Positions 41,159 through 49,677 of a DNA stretch of 64,000 bases are shown piece by piece. The first letter of the stretch is position 1. Every line of letters starts with the position of its first letter. The notes under the pieces are model-generated. The model saw only the letters and a list, made by a program, of their open reading frames with translations. It ran no database searches and had not been told where the DNA came from. The translations under genes and the position numbers were made by a program. Source of the DNA: DASXYG01 sp036502625 (GTDB lineage: Bacteria; Actinomycetota; Actinomycetes; Streptosporangiales; Streptosporangiaceae); assembly GCA_036502625.1 (NCBI GenBank), contig DASXYG010000002.1, positions 1-64,000 on the forward strand, read 5' to 3'.

Positions 41159-41524
41159 ATGCGCATCGGTGAGCTGGCCCGGCGCACCGGCGCCACGCAA
41201 CGCGCGCTGCGCTATTACGAGGAGCAGGGCCTGCTGCGCCCGCACCGGCAGCCGAGCGGCTACCGGGAGTACGCGGACGTCGACGTCCGTACGGTCGGCA
41301 GCATCCGTACGCTCCTGGCCGCCGGGCTCGGCACGTCCGTGATCGCGGAGGTGCTGCCGTGCATGGCGCCCGACGGCGAGCTGCTGCCGCCGAGCTGCCC
41401 GGAGCTGCTCGACGGCCTCGCCGCGGAGCGCGCGCGGATCAGCGGCGCGATCGCCGAGCTCGCCTCGGCGCGCGCCATCCTCGACGGCATCATGGCGGCC
41501 GGTATTGACGCTTCGTCTAATTAA
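41159..41524 (+). CDS. MerR-family transcriptional regulator
   Basis: The 121-residue product starts with the MerR winged-helix domain: MRIGELARRTGATQRALRYYEEQGLLRPHR and GYREYADVDVRTV. A dimerisation helix (LAAERARISGAIAELASARAILDGIM) follows. The C-terminus is too short for a ligand-binding domain, like the small SoxR/TioE-type regulators. Divergent placement from the reductases and the dyad between them point to it as their activator. A GGGAGG site precedes the ATG. Confidence 0.9.
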   Translation: MRIGELARRTGATQRALRYYEEQGLLRPHRQPSGYREYADVDVRTVGSIRTLLAAGLGTSVIAEVLPCMAPDGELLPPSCPELLDGLAAERARISGAIAELASARAILDGIMAAGIDASSN

Positions 41525-41581
41525 TGCTGGGCTGTGCGGGCCCGGCGGTGCCCGGACCGGCGGACTGACAGACTGAAACAC

Positions 41582-42715
41582 ATGACCTCACCTGCGCGGG
41601 CGCGGATCGATCTGGCGGCGATCCGGGAGAACGTGGCCCTCCTCGACGCCAGGTCCGGCGGCGCGGCCGTGCTCGCCGCGGTCAAGGCCGACGGCTACGG
41701 CCACGGCCTCGTCCCCGCCGCGCGCGCCGCCCTCGACGGCGGTGCCACCTGGCTGGGCGTCGCGCAGCTCGCCGAGGCGCTCGCTTTGCGCGCCGCCGGG
41801 GTGACCGCCCGGGTGATCTCCTGGCTGGGCACACCGGGTGAGCCGTACGCCGACGCCGTACGCGCCGACGTCGACCTCGGCGCCGGCGCGCCCTGGATGA
41901 TCCGCGAGATCGCCGCGGGCGCGCGCGCCGCCGGGCGCGCGGCCCGGGTCCACCTGGAGGCCGACACCGGCATGTCGCGCGGCGGCGCCACCCCCGCCGA
42001 CTGGCCGGCCCTGGTCGACGCCGCGCTGGCCGAGCAGGCCGCCGGCCACCTCACCGTCGTCGGGCTGTTCTCCCACTTCGCCTGCGCCGACATGCCGGGC
42101 CACCCGTCCATCGACGCGCAGATCACCGGGTTCCGCGACGCCGTGGAGCACGCCGAGAAGGCCGGCGTCACCCCCGAGGTGCGCCACCTGGCGAACTCCG
42201 CGGCCACGCTCACCCTCCCGCAGGCCCACTTCGACCTCGTACGCCCCGGCATCGCCTGCTACGGCCTGACCCCCATCCCGGAGGCCGGCACGTTCGGCCT
42301 GCGCCCGGCGATGACGCTCACCGCGCGGCTCGCGCTGGCCAAGCGGGTGCCGCCGGGCAGCGGCGTGTCGTACGGCCACCGCTACCACACCACCGCCGAG
42401 ACGACCCTGGCCGTGGTGCCGGTCGGCTACGCCGACGGCGTTCCGCGCGCGGCGAGCCCGGCCGGGGTGGAGGTGCTCGCGGGCGGGCGCCGCCGCGCCA
42501 TCGCCGGCACGGTGTGCATGGACCAGTTCGTCCTCGACGTCGGCGACGACCACGTGGCGGCCGGCGACGAGGTCGTGCTGTTCGGCGCCGGCGACGCGGG
42601 CGGGCCGACGGCCACCGAGTGGGCGCAGGCGCTCGGCACCATCTCGTACGAGATCGTCACGCGCATTGGCGCCCGGGTGCCGCGCGCGTACACGGGAGAG
42701 CGGGGGACGCCGTGA
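41582..42715 (+). CDS. alr: Alanine racemase
   Basis: Alr supplies D-alanine for peptidoglycan using pyridoxal phosphate. The ATG at 41582 gives 377 residues starting MTSPARARIDLAAIREN. The PLP lysine is in AVKADGYGHG near residue 38, the second catalytic Tyr in GVSYGHRYHT near 265, and the conserved GYADGVPR and CMDQFVLDV follow. It overlaps the hydrolase gene by 4 nt. alr-tsaE proximity matches M. tuberculosis. Confidence 0.97.
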   Translation: MTSPARARIDLAAIRENVALLDARSGGAAVLAAVKADGYGHGLVPAARAALDGGATWLGVAQLAEALALRAAGVTARVISWLGTPGEPYADAVRADVDLGAGAPWMIREIAAGARAAGRAARVHLEADTGMSRGGATPADWPALVDAALAEQAAGHLTVVGLFSHFACADMPGHPSIDAQITGFRDAVEHAEKAGVTPEVRHLANSAATLTLPQAHFDLVRPGIACYGLTPIPEAGTFGLRPAMTLTARLALAKRVPPGSGVSYGHRYHTTAETTLAVVPVGYADGVPRAASPAGVEVLAGGRRRAIAGTVCMDQFVLDVGDDHVAAGDEVVLFGAGDAGGPTATEWAQALGTISYEIVTRIGARVPRAYTGERGTP

Positions 42716-43767
42716 ACAAGAAGAAGGGCCTGATCGGGGCGGCCGTCGGCGTGGCCGCGGCCGGGGTCGCCGGCGCGGTGGCCGCGCAGCGGATCGCGGT
42801 CGGACGGCTGCGCACACGCCCCGACCCGGCCGCCGGCGAACCGCTCGGCAGCCTGCGCGGCCGCCCGGTCGAGGTGCGCACGGACGACGGGGTCGTGCTG
42901 TACGCCGAGGTCGACGGCCGCGAGGACGCCGACCTGACCGTGGTGTTCTCGCACGGCTGGACGCTGAACCAGGACTCCTGGCACTACCAGCGGCGCGACC
43001 TCGCCGACCGCGCGCGGCTCGTCTTCTACGACCACCGCGACCACGGGAGGTCCGGCCGCGGCGCCACGAAGCCGGTCACGATGGAACGGCTGGCCGACGA
43101 CCTCTTCGACGTCATCGCCGCGACGGTCCCGTCCGGCGGCCGCATCGTGCTGGTCGGCCACTCCATGGGCGGCATGACGATCATGGCGCTGGCCGAACGC
43201 CACCCCGAGCTGTTCGGCGACCGCGTCGTGGGCACCGCGCTGGTCGGCACGTCGCCGGGCCGCCTCGCCGAGGTGACGCTGGGCCTGCCGATGATCGCCG
43301 GGAAGGCGTTCCGCGCCACCGTGCCGTCGACCCTCGCGGCGCTCGGCCGCGCGCACGGCGTCATCGACCGGGGCCGGGCGTACGGCGGTGACCTGGCTTT
43401 CCTCGGCATGCGCTACATCGGCTTCGGCGACCCGGACACCAGCCCCACGGTGATCGACTTCAGCGAGCAGATGATCCGCTCCACCCCGATGGACGTCATC
43501 GCCGACTACTACCCGGTGCTGATGGCCCACGACAAACAGGCCGCGCTCGACGTCCTGGCCAGGGTCCCCACGCTGATCGTCTCCGGCACCCGCGACCGCC
43601 TGACCCCGCCGGAGCACAGCGCCGCCATGGCCGAGGCCATCCCGTCCGCCCACTTCGTGTCGATCGCCGGCGCGGGCCACATGGTCATGCTGGAACAGCC
43701 CGCCCTGGTCACCGACGCGCTCCGCCACCTGCTCGACCGGAGCCGCGCGGCCGGCCGCACCCGCTGA
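42712..43767 (+). CDS. Alpha/beta-fold hydrolase
   Basis: The GTG at 42712 overlaps the alr stop. The 351-residue product opens with a hydrophobic helix (about residues 6-26), an uncleaved signal or membrane anchor, then an alpha/beta-hydrolase core: FSHGWTLNQDSWHYQ (oxyanion region), YDHRDHGRSGRG, the nucleophile elbow VGHSMGG (S151), an acid in SGTRDRLTPPEH and a His in AGAGHMVMLEQP. The substrate is unknown. This alr-hydrolase-tsaE order recurs in Streptomyces. Confidence 0.92.
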   Translation: MNKKKGLIGAAVGVAAAGVAGAVAAQRIAVGRLRTRPDPAAGEPLGSLRGRPVEVRTDDGVVLYAEVDGREDADLTVVFSHGWTLNQDSWHYQRRDLADRARLVFYDHRDHGRSGRGATKPVTMERLADDLFDVIAATVPSGGRIVLVGHSMGGMTIMALAERHPELFGDRVVGTALVGTSPGRLAEVTLGLPMIAGKAFRATVPSTLAALGRAHGVIDRGRAYGGDLAFLGMRYIGFGDPDTSPTVIDFSEQMIRSTPMDVIADYYPVLMAHDKQAALDVLARVPTLIVSGTRDRLTPPEHSAAMAEAIPSAHFVSIAGAGHMVMLEQPALVTDALRHLLDRSRAAGRTR

Positions 43768-43769
43768 CC

Positions 43770-43934
43770 GTACGCATCCGCACCCGCTACGACGTGCGCG
43801 ACGTCGCGCGGCTGCTCACGGTGGCCTGGTGGGACTGGCCGACGGAGCACATCACCGCGCACGTACGGACGATCATGTCCGGCGGCGTCGACGACCGGGA
43901 AGCCGCGGCGCCCGGTCCCGCGATCGCGGGATAA
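43770..43934 (+). pseudogene. Remnant of a Vat/CatB-type acetyltransferase gene (C-terminal tail)
   Basis: Right after the hydrolase stop, one frame reads about 54 codons to a TAA at 43932-43934 with no start codon at the head. The text RYDVRDVARLLTVAWWDWP then HITAHVRTIMSGGVDD matches the C-terminal helix region of xenobiotic acetyltransferases (hexapeptide-repeat, Vat/CatB family), whose WWDWP block is characteristic. The hexapeptide repeats and the catalytic part are missing. I read it as a gene relic left between alr-hydrolase and tsaE. Confidence 0.6.
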
Positions 43935-43981
43935 TCGGCGCGGGGCCGCCGGCTCCGAACGATCCTGCTGAAGAGGTGCGC

Positions 43982-44428
43982 GTGGACGACGAGAAGGTGG
44001 ACGTACCGGACGCCGAGGCGATGCGGCGGTTCGGTGCCGGGCTGGCGGAGCGGCTGCGCGCGGGGGACCTCCTCGTGCTGTCCGGTCCGCTCGGGGCGGG
44101 GAAGACGACGCTCGTCCAGGGCATCGCGGCCGGGCTCGGCGTGCGCGGGCCGATCACGTCGCCGACGTTCGTCATCGCGCGCGTCCACCCGTCGCTGACC
44201 GGCGGCCCCGAGCTGGTGCACGCCGACGCGTACCGGCTCGGCGGCGTCGGCGAGATCGACGACCTCGACCTCGACGCCGAGCTCGCCGCGGCGGTCACCG
44301 TCGTCGAGTGGGGCGAGGGGCTGGTCGAGGGGCTGACCGACGACCGCCTCGAAGTGCACATCGAGCGCGCCGCCGACGACACCCGTACGGTCAGGCTCCA
44401 CCCGGTCGGCGCCCGCTGGGCCGCCTGA
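43982..44428 (+). CDS. tsaE: tRNA t6A biosynthesis ATPase TsaE
   Basis: TsaE is the ATPase that works with TsaB and TsaD to make N6-threonylcarbamoyladenosine at tRNA position 37. The GTG at 43982 gives 148 residues: Walker A SGPLGAGKTTLVQGIA near residues 34-49, TSPTFVIARVH, DAYRLGG, and VVEWGEGL near residue 103. The gene is separate from tsaB-rimI-tsaD (57972-60177) in this window. Confidence 0.95.
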   Translation: MDDEKVDVPDAEAMRRFGAGLAERLRAGDLLVLSGPLGAGKTTLVQGIAAGLGVRGPITSPTFVIARVHPSLTGGPELVHADAYRLGGVGEIDDLDLDAELAAAVTVVEWGEGLVEGLTDDRLEVHIERAADDTRTVRLHPVGARWAA

Positions 44429-44453
44429 CCAGCTCCGATTGCCCGGACGGCGC

Positions 44454-45230
44454 TCAGCTCGCGATCGTGACAGGGGTGCCGAGGGGGAGCAGCCCGGCCA
44501 GCTTCGTGACGGTGGCGTCGGACATCCGTACGCACCCGTTGCTCACCGCGTGGCCGAGCGCCTTCGGCTCGTCGGTGCCGTGCATGCCGATCTGGCCGGG
44601 GCCGCCGCCGAAGTGGAACAGCGTGGCGCTGTGCGCGCTCAGGCCGAAGGCGTACGGGCCGTACGCGCCCTTGGGGTCCGGCGGGCGCAGCAGCACGGTC
44701 ACGAAGAACCGGCCGGTGGGCGTCGGCGTCTTCGACGTGCCGACCGCGGCGGGGCGGTCCACGACCGTGCGTCCGCCCTTGTGCACCACGACCCGGTGGC
44801 GGCGCAGCGAGACGTCCACCCGGTAGTCGGTCTTCGACAAGCCGACGTCGGACTCCTTGATCCAGCCCTGCGCGCCGTTCGGCCTGGTCGGAAGCAGGAC
44901 GTGCAGCCAGCCGGACGTCCGCCGCTCCACCAGGAACACCAGCGGCGCCCCCTGGCGGTTCGGGTTGGCCATCCGCGTCCACGGCTTGCCGTCGCCGAGG
45001 TGGCCGAAGACGTCGACGCTGCGCTTGACCGCCGTCGCGATCGTGGCGGGTGCGTCGGCGGCGGCACGCGTCTGCGCCGCCGCCGGATCGCCCGCGCCCC
45101 CGGTGCCGTGCACGGCCACGATGAACGCCGCGATCCCGGCGACGATGGCCACGACGACCACCACCCGCCAGGCCAGGTCGATCCGCCGCAGCGGAGGGTC
45201 CTGGCCGCGTACGTCCTCAGTGGCGGGCAC
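44454..45230 (-). CDS. L,D-transpeptidase (YkuD), membrane-anchored
   Basis: Probably makes 3-3 cross-links in peptidoglycan or anchors proteins to it. The 258-residue product has one N-terminal helix (residues 19-41), an SH3-like segment (WLHVLLPTRPNGAQGWI) and a C-terminal YkuD domain. The catalytic motif is HGTDEPKALGHAVSNGCVRM, with H217 and C233. It lies 3 nt downstream of the Cys-rich secreted protein gene on the same strand, so the two form an operon. Confidence 0.92.
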   Translation of the reverse strand: MPATEDVRGQDPPLRRIDLAWRVVVVVAIVAGIAAFIVAVHGTGGAGDPAAAQTRAAADAPATIATAVKRSVDVFGHLGDGKPWTRMANPNRQGAPLVFLVERRTSGWLHVLLPTRPNGAQGWIKESDVGLSKTDYRVDVSLRRHRVVVHKGGRTVVDRPAAVGTSKTPTPTGRFFVTVLLRPPDPKGAYGPYAFGLSAHSATLFHFGGGPGQIGMHGTDEPKALGHAVSNGCVRMSDATVTKLAGLLPLGTPVTIAS

Positions 45231-45233
45231 GGA

Positions 45234-45890
45234 TCACCCGGTGAAGTCGGGCCGCCCCGGGATCGGCACCGCCGGCCCGGCCGTGGACGGGACGTGCGTC
45301 GTGATCGTCGGACGCGGGTGCGGCTTCTGGCCGTGCGGATGCGACGGCGTCGGCTGCGGATGCGTGGGCGGCGCCGTCGTGGGCGGCGCGGGCCGCGGGA
45401 GCAGCGAGGTCAGGCAGTCGGGCAGCTCGCCGAGCGTCTGCGTGATGTCGCCGAGCAGCTCGTTCAGCGTGTCGCGGGGCAGCTTCTGCAGGTCCTGGAT
45501 CACCGCGTCGGACAGGCACTTCGGCAGGCACGTCGGGATCGCGGCGGGAAGCTGCTTCTTGAGGTCCGCCGGCAGCGGTACGCAGATCGGCGCGGAGCCG
45601 GGGTCGGCCTTCTCGCTGTCCTGGCGCGGCGTCGACGTGTGGTGCGACGTGCCGCTCGACGGGTCGACCGGCGTCTGGCCCGGCAGGCAGGTCGGCAGAT
45701 CGACGGGGAGGTGCAGGTCGTTGACGGGGGTACGCGGCAGGCACAGGCCCCGATCGCCGGACGGGCGCGCCGAGGGCGCGCGGTCGGCGTGCGGCTTGTC
45801 GGCGTTCGCCGCGCCCGACAGCCCCATCAGGCCGAGCCCGACGAGGCTCACGACGGCGACCCGCGCGACGTGGCTGCGACGCAGGAGCAT
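45234..45890 (-). CDS. Secreted Cys/Pro-rich protein of unknown function
   Basis: No family recognised. The 218-residue product has a clear signal peptide (MLLRRSHVARVAVVSLVGLGLMG..., cleavage after ANA near residue 30). The mature part has six cysteines in short repeats of the type T/I-C-LP or VPLP (PTCLPGQTP, ICVPLPADLKKQ, PTCLPKCLSD) and a Pro/His/Thr-rich end (PPTHPQPTPSHPHGQKP). It is the first gene of an operon with the L,D-transpeptidase, suggesting a cell-wall role. Confidence 0.75.
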   Translation of the reverse strand: MLLRRSHVARVAVVSLVGLGLMGLSGAANADKPHADRAPSARPSGDRGLCLPRTPVNDLHLPVDLPTCLPGQTPVDPSSGTSHHTSTPRQDSEKADPGSAPICVPLPADLKKQLPAAIPTCLPKCLSDAVIQDLQKLPRDTLNELLGDITQTLGELPDCLTSLLPRPAPPTTAPPTHPQPTPSHPHGQKPHPRPTITTHVPSTAGPAVPIPGRPDFTG

Positions 45891-46077
45891 GGCGTCTCCT
45901 AGAGATCGTGGCGGGGCGAGTCCCGCCCGCAGCGTCTAACGATGCGTCGACCTCCGGGTTACGCATGGTCCACGGTCCGCCGGTGGCCACATTGCGCCGA
46001 ACGGGGTGAAACCGTACGGATGGTCCCCGCGTCCCAAGTAACGTCCCGCAGGAGCCGGAGGAGAAGGGATCGGGGCC

Positions 46078-46242
46078 GTGCACGAAGGAACGCAGGGAAT
46101 GGCGCCGGGCACGACCCGCGCACACGGCGGACGACGCGCCCGTGACCTGGCCCGAACGCTGGTCTCCGGGCTGGCGATCCTGGTCGGCCTGGTGATCGTC
46201 GGCGGCGGCATCGCGCTGTTCCTGTCCGCGCTCATCAGGTGA
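46078..46242 (+). CDS. Small single-helix membrane protein (54 aa)
   Basis: A GTG at 46078 opens 54 residues starting VHEGTQGMAPGTTRAHGG, with an Arg-rich stretch (GGRRARDLART) and one hydrophobic helix from about residue 29 (SGLAILVGLVIVGGGIALF) to the end. A GGAGGAGAAGGGA purine run lies 8-20 nt upstream. It lies 79 nt before glpD on the same strand. The basic-then-hydrophobic layout with positive-inside logic supports a real gene; its function is unknown. Confidence 0.6.
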   Translation: MHEGTQGMAPGTTRAHGGRRARDLARTLVSGLAILVGLVIVGGGIALFLSALIR

Positions 46243-46321
46243 CGATCCCCACCGGTTGCCCGGGTTTCCCGGCGGGTAGGGGCCAGACCTGGCCTGGTTT
46301 TCCCGCCCCGTGGAGGCATGG

Positions 46322-48043
46322 ATGAGCGTTGCGCGGATGGGCCCCGACGACCGTGCCGCGGCCCTCGACCAGATGACCGCCAACGAACTCGACCTCGTCG
46401 TCATCGGCGGCGGCGTCGTCGGAGCCGGCACCGCGCTCGACGCGGCCACCCGCGGCCTGTCGGTCGCGCTCGTCGAGGCACGCGACTTCGCCGCCGGCAC
46501 ATCGAGCCGGTCGAGCAAACTGATCCACGGCGGCCTGCGCTACCTCGAACAGCTCAACTTCGACCTGGTCCGCGAGGCGCTGGAGGAACGCGGCCTGCTG
46601 CTCCAGCGCATCGCGCCGCACCTCGTGCGCCCCGTGCCGTTCGTCTACCCGCTCACCCACCACGTCTGGGAGCGGTTCTACGCCGGCAGCGGCATCGCGC
46701 TGTACGACATGCTCGGATTCGCGCGCGGCCGCACCCGCGGCCTGCCCGCCCACCGCCACCTGTCGCGGCGGCAGACGCTGCGGCTGGTCCCCGCGCTGAA
46801 GCGGTCGTCCATGGTGGGCTCCATCCAGTACTGGGACGCCCAGGTCGACGACGCGCGCTACGTCCTGACCCTCCTGCGCACCGCCGCGACGTACGGCGCG
46901 CACGTCGTGTCGCGCACCCAGGCGGTCGGGTTTCTGCGCGAGGGCGAGCGCGTCACCGGCGTCCGTGTCCACGACCTGGAGACCGGCCGCGAGCACGAGG
47001 TCCGCGCGCGCCAGGTGGTCAACGCCACCGGCGTGTGGACCGACGACATCCAGGCGCTGGCCGGCGGCCGCGGCCAGATCCACGTCCGCGCGTCCAAGGG
47101 CATCCACCTGCTGGTGCCGCGCGACCGCGTGCAGGCCGGCGCCGGGCTGATCCTCCGTACGGAGACCAGCGTGCTGTTCGTGATCCCGTGGGGCCGGCAC
47201 TGGATCATCGGCACCACCGACACCGACTGGGACCTCGACAAGGCGCACCCCGCCGCCAGCAGCACCGACATCGACTACCTGCTGAACCACGTCAACCAGG
47301 TGCTGTCCGTCCCGCTGACCCGCGACGACGTCGAGGGCGTGTACGCCGGGCTGCGCCCGCTGCTGTCGGGGGAGTCCGAGGAGACGTCGCAGCTCTCCCG
47401 CGAGCACACCGTGGCCCACCCGGTGCCCGGCCTGGTCATGGTCGCGGGCGGGAAGTACACCACGTACCGCGTCATGGCCAAGGACGCCGTCGACGCCGTG
47501 GCGCACGGCCTCGCGGGCAAGGTGCCGCCGTCGTGCACCCACCAGGTGCCGCTCGCCGGGGCCGACGGCTTCCGCGCCCTGTGGAACGGGCGCTACCGCC
47601 TGGCGTCGGCGTCGGGCCTGCACGTCGCGCGCATCGAGCACCTGCTGACCCGCTACGGCTCGCTGATCGAAGAGGTCCTCGACCTGATCGCCGACGACCC
47701 GTCGCTGGCGCGGCCGCTGAACGGGGCGGACGACTACCTGCGCGCCGAGGTCGTCTACGCGGTGCTCGCCGAGGGCGCACGCCACCTCAACGACGTGCTC
47801 AGCCGCCGTACGCGCATCTCCATCGAGACCTGGGACCGCGGCCTGAGCGTGGCCAAGGAGGCCGCCGACCTCATGGCCGAGCCGCTGGGCTGGAACGACG
47901 AGCAGCTCAAGCAGGAGATCGTCTACTACCAGAAGCGCGTCGAGGCCGAGCGCACGTCCCAGGAGCAGGCCGACGACAGCTCCGCCGACGCCGCACGCCT
48001 GGGCGCGCCCGACATCGTGCCGACCGAGACGGTCGCGTACTAG
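46322..48043 (+). CDS. glpD: Glycerol-3-phosphate dehydrogenase (FAD)
   Basis: GlpD oxidises glycerol-3-phosphate to dihydroxyacetone phosphate and feeds electrons to the quinone pool. The ATG at 46322 follows GGAGG; a GTG at 46310 is the alternative. The 573-residue product has the FAD motif DLVVIGGGVVGAGTALDAATRG near residues 24-45, TSSRSSKLIHGGLRYLE, HWIIGTTDTDWD, and a C-terminal DAO_C helical domain with YAVLAEGARHLNDVL. No other glp gene is near. Confidence 0.96.
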   Translation: MSVARMGPDDRAAALDQMTANELDLVVIGGGVVGAGTALDAATRGLSVALVEARDFAAGTSSRSSKLIHGGLRYLEQLNFDLVREALEERGLLLQRIAPHLVRPVPFVYPLTHHVWERFYAGSGIALYDMLGFARGRTRGLPAHRHLSRRQTLRLVPALKRSSMVGSIQYWDAQVDDARYVLTLLRTAATYGAHVVSRTQAVGFLREGERVTGVRVHDLETGREHEVRARQVVNATGVWTDDIQALAGGRGQIHVRASKGIHLLVPRDRVQAGAGLILRTETSVLFVIPWGRHWIIGTTDTDWDLDKAHPAASSTDIDYLLNHVNQVLSVPLTRDDVEGVYAGLRPLLSGESEETSQLSREHTVAHPVPGLVMVAGGKYTTYRVMAKDAVDAVAHGLAGKVPPSCTHQVPLAGADGFRALWNGRYRLASASGLHVARIEHLLTRYGSLIEEVLDLIADDPSLARPLNGADDYLRAEVVYAVLAEGARHLNDVLSRRTRISIETWDRGLSVAKEAADLMAEPLGWNDEQLKQEIVYYQKRVEAERTSQEQADDSSADAARLGAPDIVPTETVAY

Positions 48044-48069
48044 GCCCGGCTACCGACGGGTAGCGGGCC
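48043..48069 (+). terminator. Terminator of glpD
   Basis: A stem of 11 pairs with one bulge overlaps the glpD stop (48043-48054 with 48059-48069, 4-nt loop). The next gene starts 28 nt later. Confidence 0.55.
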
Positions 48070-48096
48070 GGGCGCGTTCGGTTTAGCCTTCGCCTC

Positions 48097-49671
48097 ATGG
48101 CAGGCGAAACGACGACCGCGGCCGGTCCGGCCCGCGTTCTCCAGGACGCGCTCGTCCGGCGGCTGACCCAGCCCGTGGTCTCCGGCGGCAGCACCACCAC
48201 GACGTACGCGCCGTTCACCGGGGCGCATCTCGCGGAACTGCCCACGTCCACGGCGGCCGACGTCGCCGAGGCGTACGACCGGGCACGCGCGGCGCGCGGC
48301 ACCTGGGCCGCGCGCGACCCCCGCGCCCGCGCCGTGCCCTTCCTGCGCTTCCACGACCTGGTCCTGGACCGCCAGCGCGAGGTGCTCGACATCGTCCAGT
48401 GGGAGACGGGGAAGGCGCGCAAGCACGCGTTCGAGGAGGTCATCGACGCCGCCGCCGGCACCCTCTACCACGCGCGCACGGCTCACGGCCTGCTGCGCCC
48501 GCACCGCCGCGGCGGCGCGCTCCCGGTGGCCACCCGTACGGTCGAGGTGCGCCAGCCGAAGGGCACCGTCGCGGTGGTCACGCCGTGGAACTACCCGCTG
48601 TCGCTGACCATGGCGGACGTGGTGCCGGCGCTGCTGGCCGGCAACGCCGTCGTCCACAAGCCGGACACCCAGACCGCGATGACCGCCCTGTGGGCGCGCG
48701 ACCTGCTGGTCGAGGCCGGGATGCCGGCCGAGGTGTGGCAGGTCGTGCTCGGCGAGCCGGCGGAGATCGGCGACGCCCTGGTCGACGGCGCCGACTACGT
48801 CGCGTTCACCGGCTCGACGCGCGGCGGCCGGGCCGTCGCCTAGCGCGCCGCGGCCCGGCTGATCGGCTGCTCGCTGGAGCTCGGCGGCAAGAACCCGATG
48901 CTGGTGCTCGCCGACGCCGACCTGAACCGCGCCGCCGAGGGCGCCGTACGCGCCTGCTTCTCCAACGCCGGGCAGCTCTGCATCTCGATGGAGCGGCTGT
49001 ACGTCCACGCGTCCGTGTACGACGCGTTCACCGACCGCCTGCTGCGCCGTGTCCGCGACATGCGGCTCGGCGCCGGCCTGGACTTCACCGCCGACATGGG
49101 CTCGCTGACCCACCGGCGCCAGCTCGACACGACGGCCCGCCACGTCGACGGGGCGCGCGACGCCGGCGCGCGGGTGCTCACCGGCGGCCGCCCCCGTCCG
49201 GACGTCGGCCCGCTGTTCTACGAGCCGACCGTGCTCGCGGACGTCACGCCCGAGATGGAGGTCTGCGCGAACGAGACGTTCGGCCCGGTCGTTTCGCTCT
49301 ACCCGTTCGACCACGAGGACGACGCGGTCGAGGCGGCCAACGCCACCGGCTACGGCCTGAACGCCAGCGTGTGGACGCGCGACGTGCCCCGCGGCCGAAC
49401 GCTCGCGGCCCAGGTACGCGCCGGCACCGTCAACATCAACGAGGGCTACGCCGCCGCCTTCGGTTCGTACGCCGCGCCGATGGGCGGCATGAAGGACTCC
49501 GGCCTCGGCCGCCGCCACGGCCCCGAGGGCCTGCTGCGCTTCACCGAACCCCAGACCATCGCCAGCCAGCACCTCATCGGCTTCGACCCCCCGCCGGGCA
49601 TGCCGACGGAGGCCTGGACCGCGATGATGACCCGCTCCCTGAAACTCCTGAAGCGCCTGGGGATCCGCTGA
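48097..49671 (+). pseudogene. gabD2: Succinate-semialdehyde dehydrogenase GabD2, interrupted by in-frame TAG
   Basis: Read through, this is a 525-codon aldehyde dehydrogenase matching GabD2: VVTPWNYPLSLTMADVVPA, GSTRGGRAVA, then SLELGGKNPM, NAGQLCISMERL, NETFGPVVS and the end GRRHGPEGLLRF. Codon 249 (48841-48843) is TAG, where relatives have Glu (GAG), a single base change. The catalytic Glu261 and Cys295 lie after it. The N-terminal 248-residue product alone cannot be active. A restart at the ATG 48898 would lack the NAD domain. No other lesion is visible and the frame is intact, so the break is recent, programmed, or a base-call error. Confidence 0.85.
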
Positions 49672-49677
49672 CCGACG

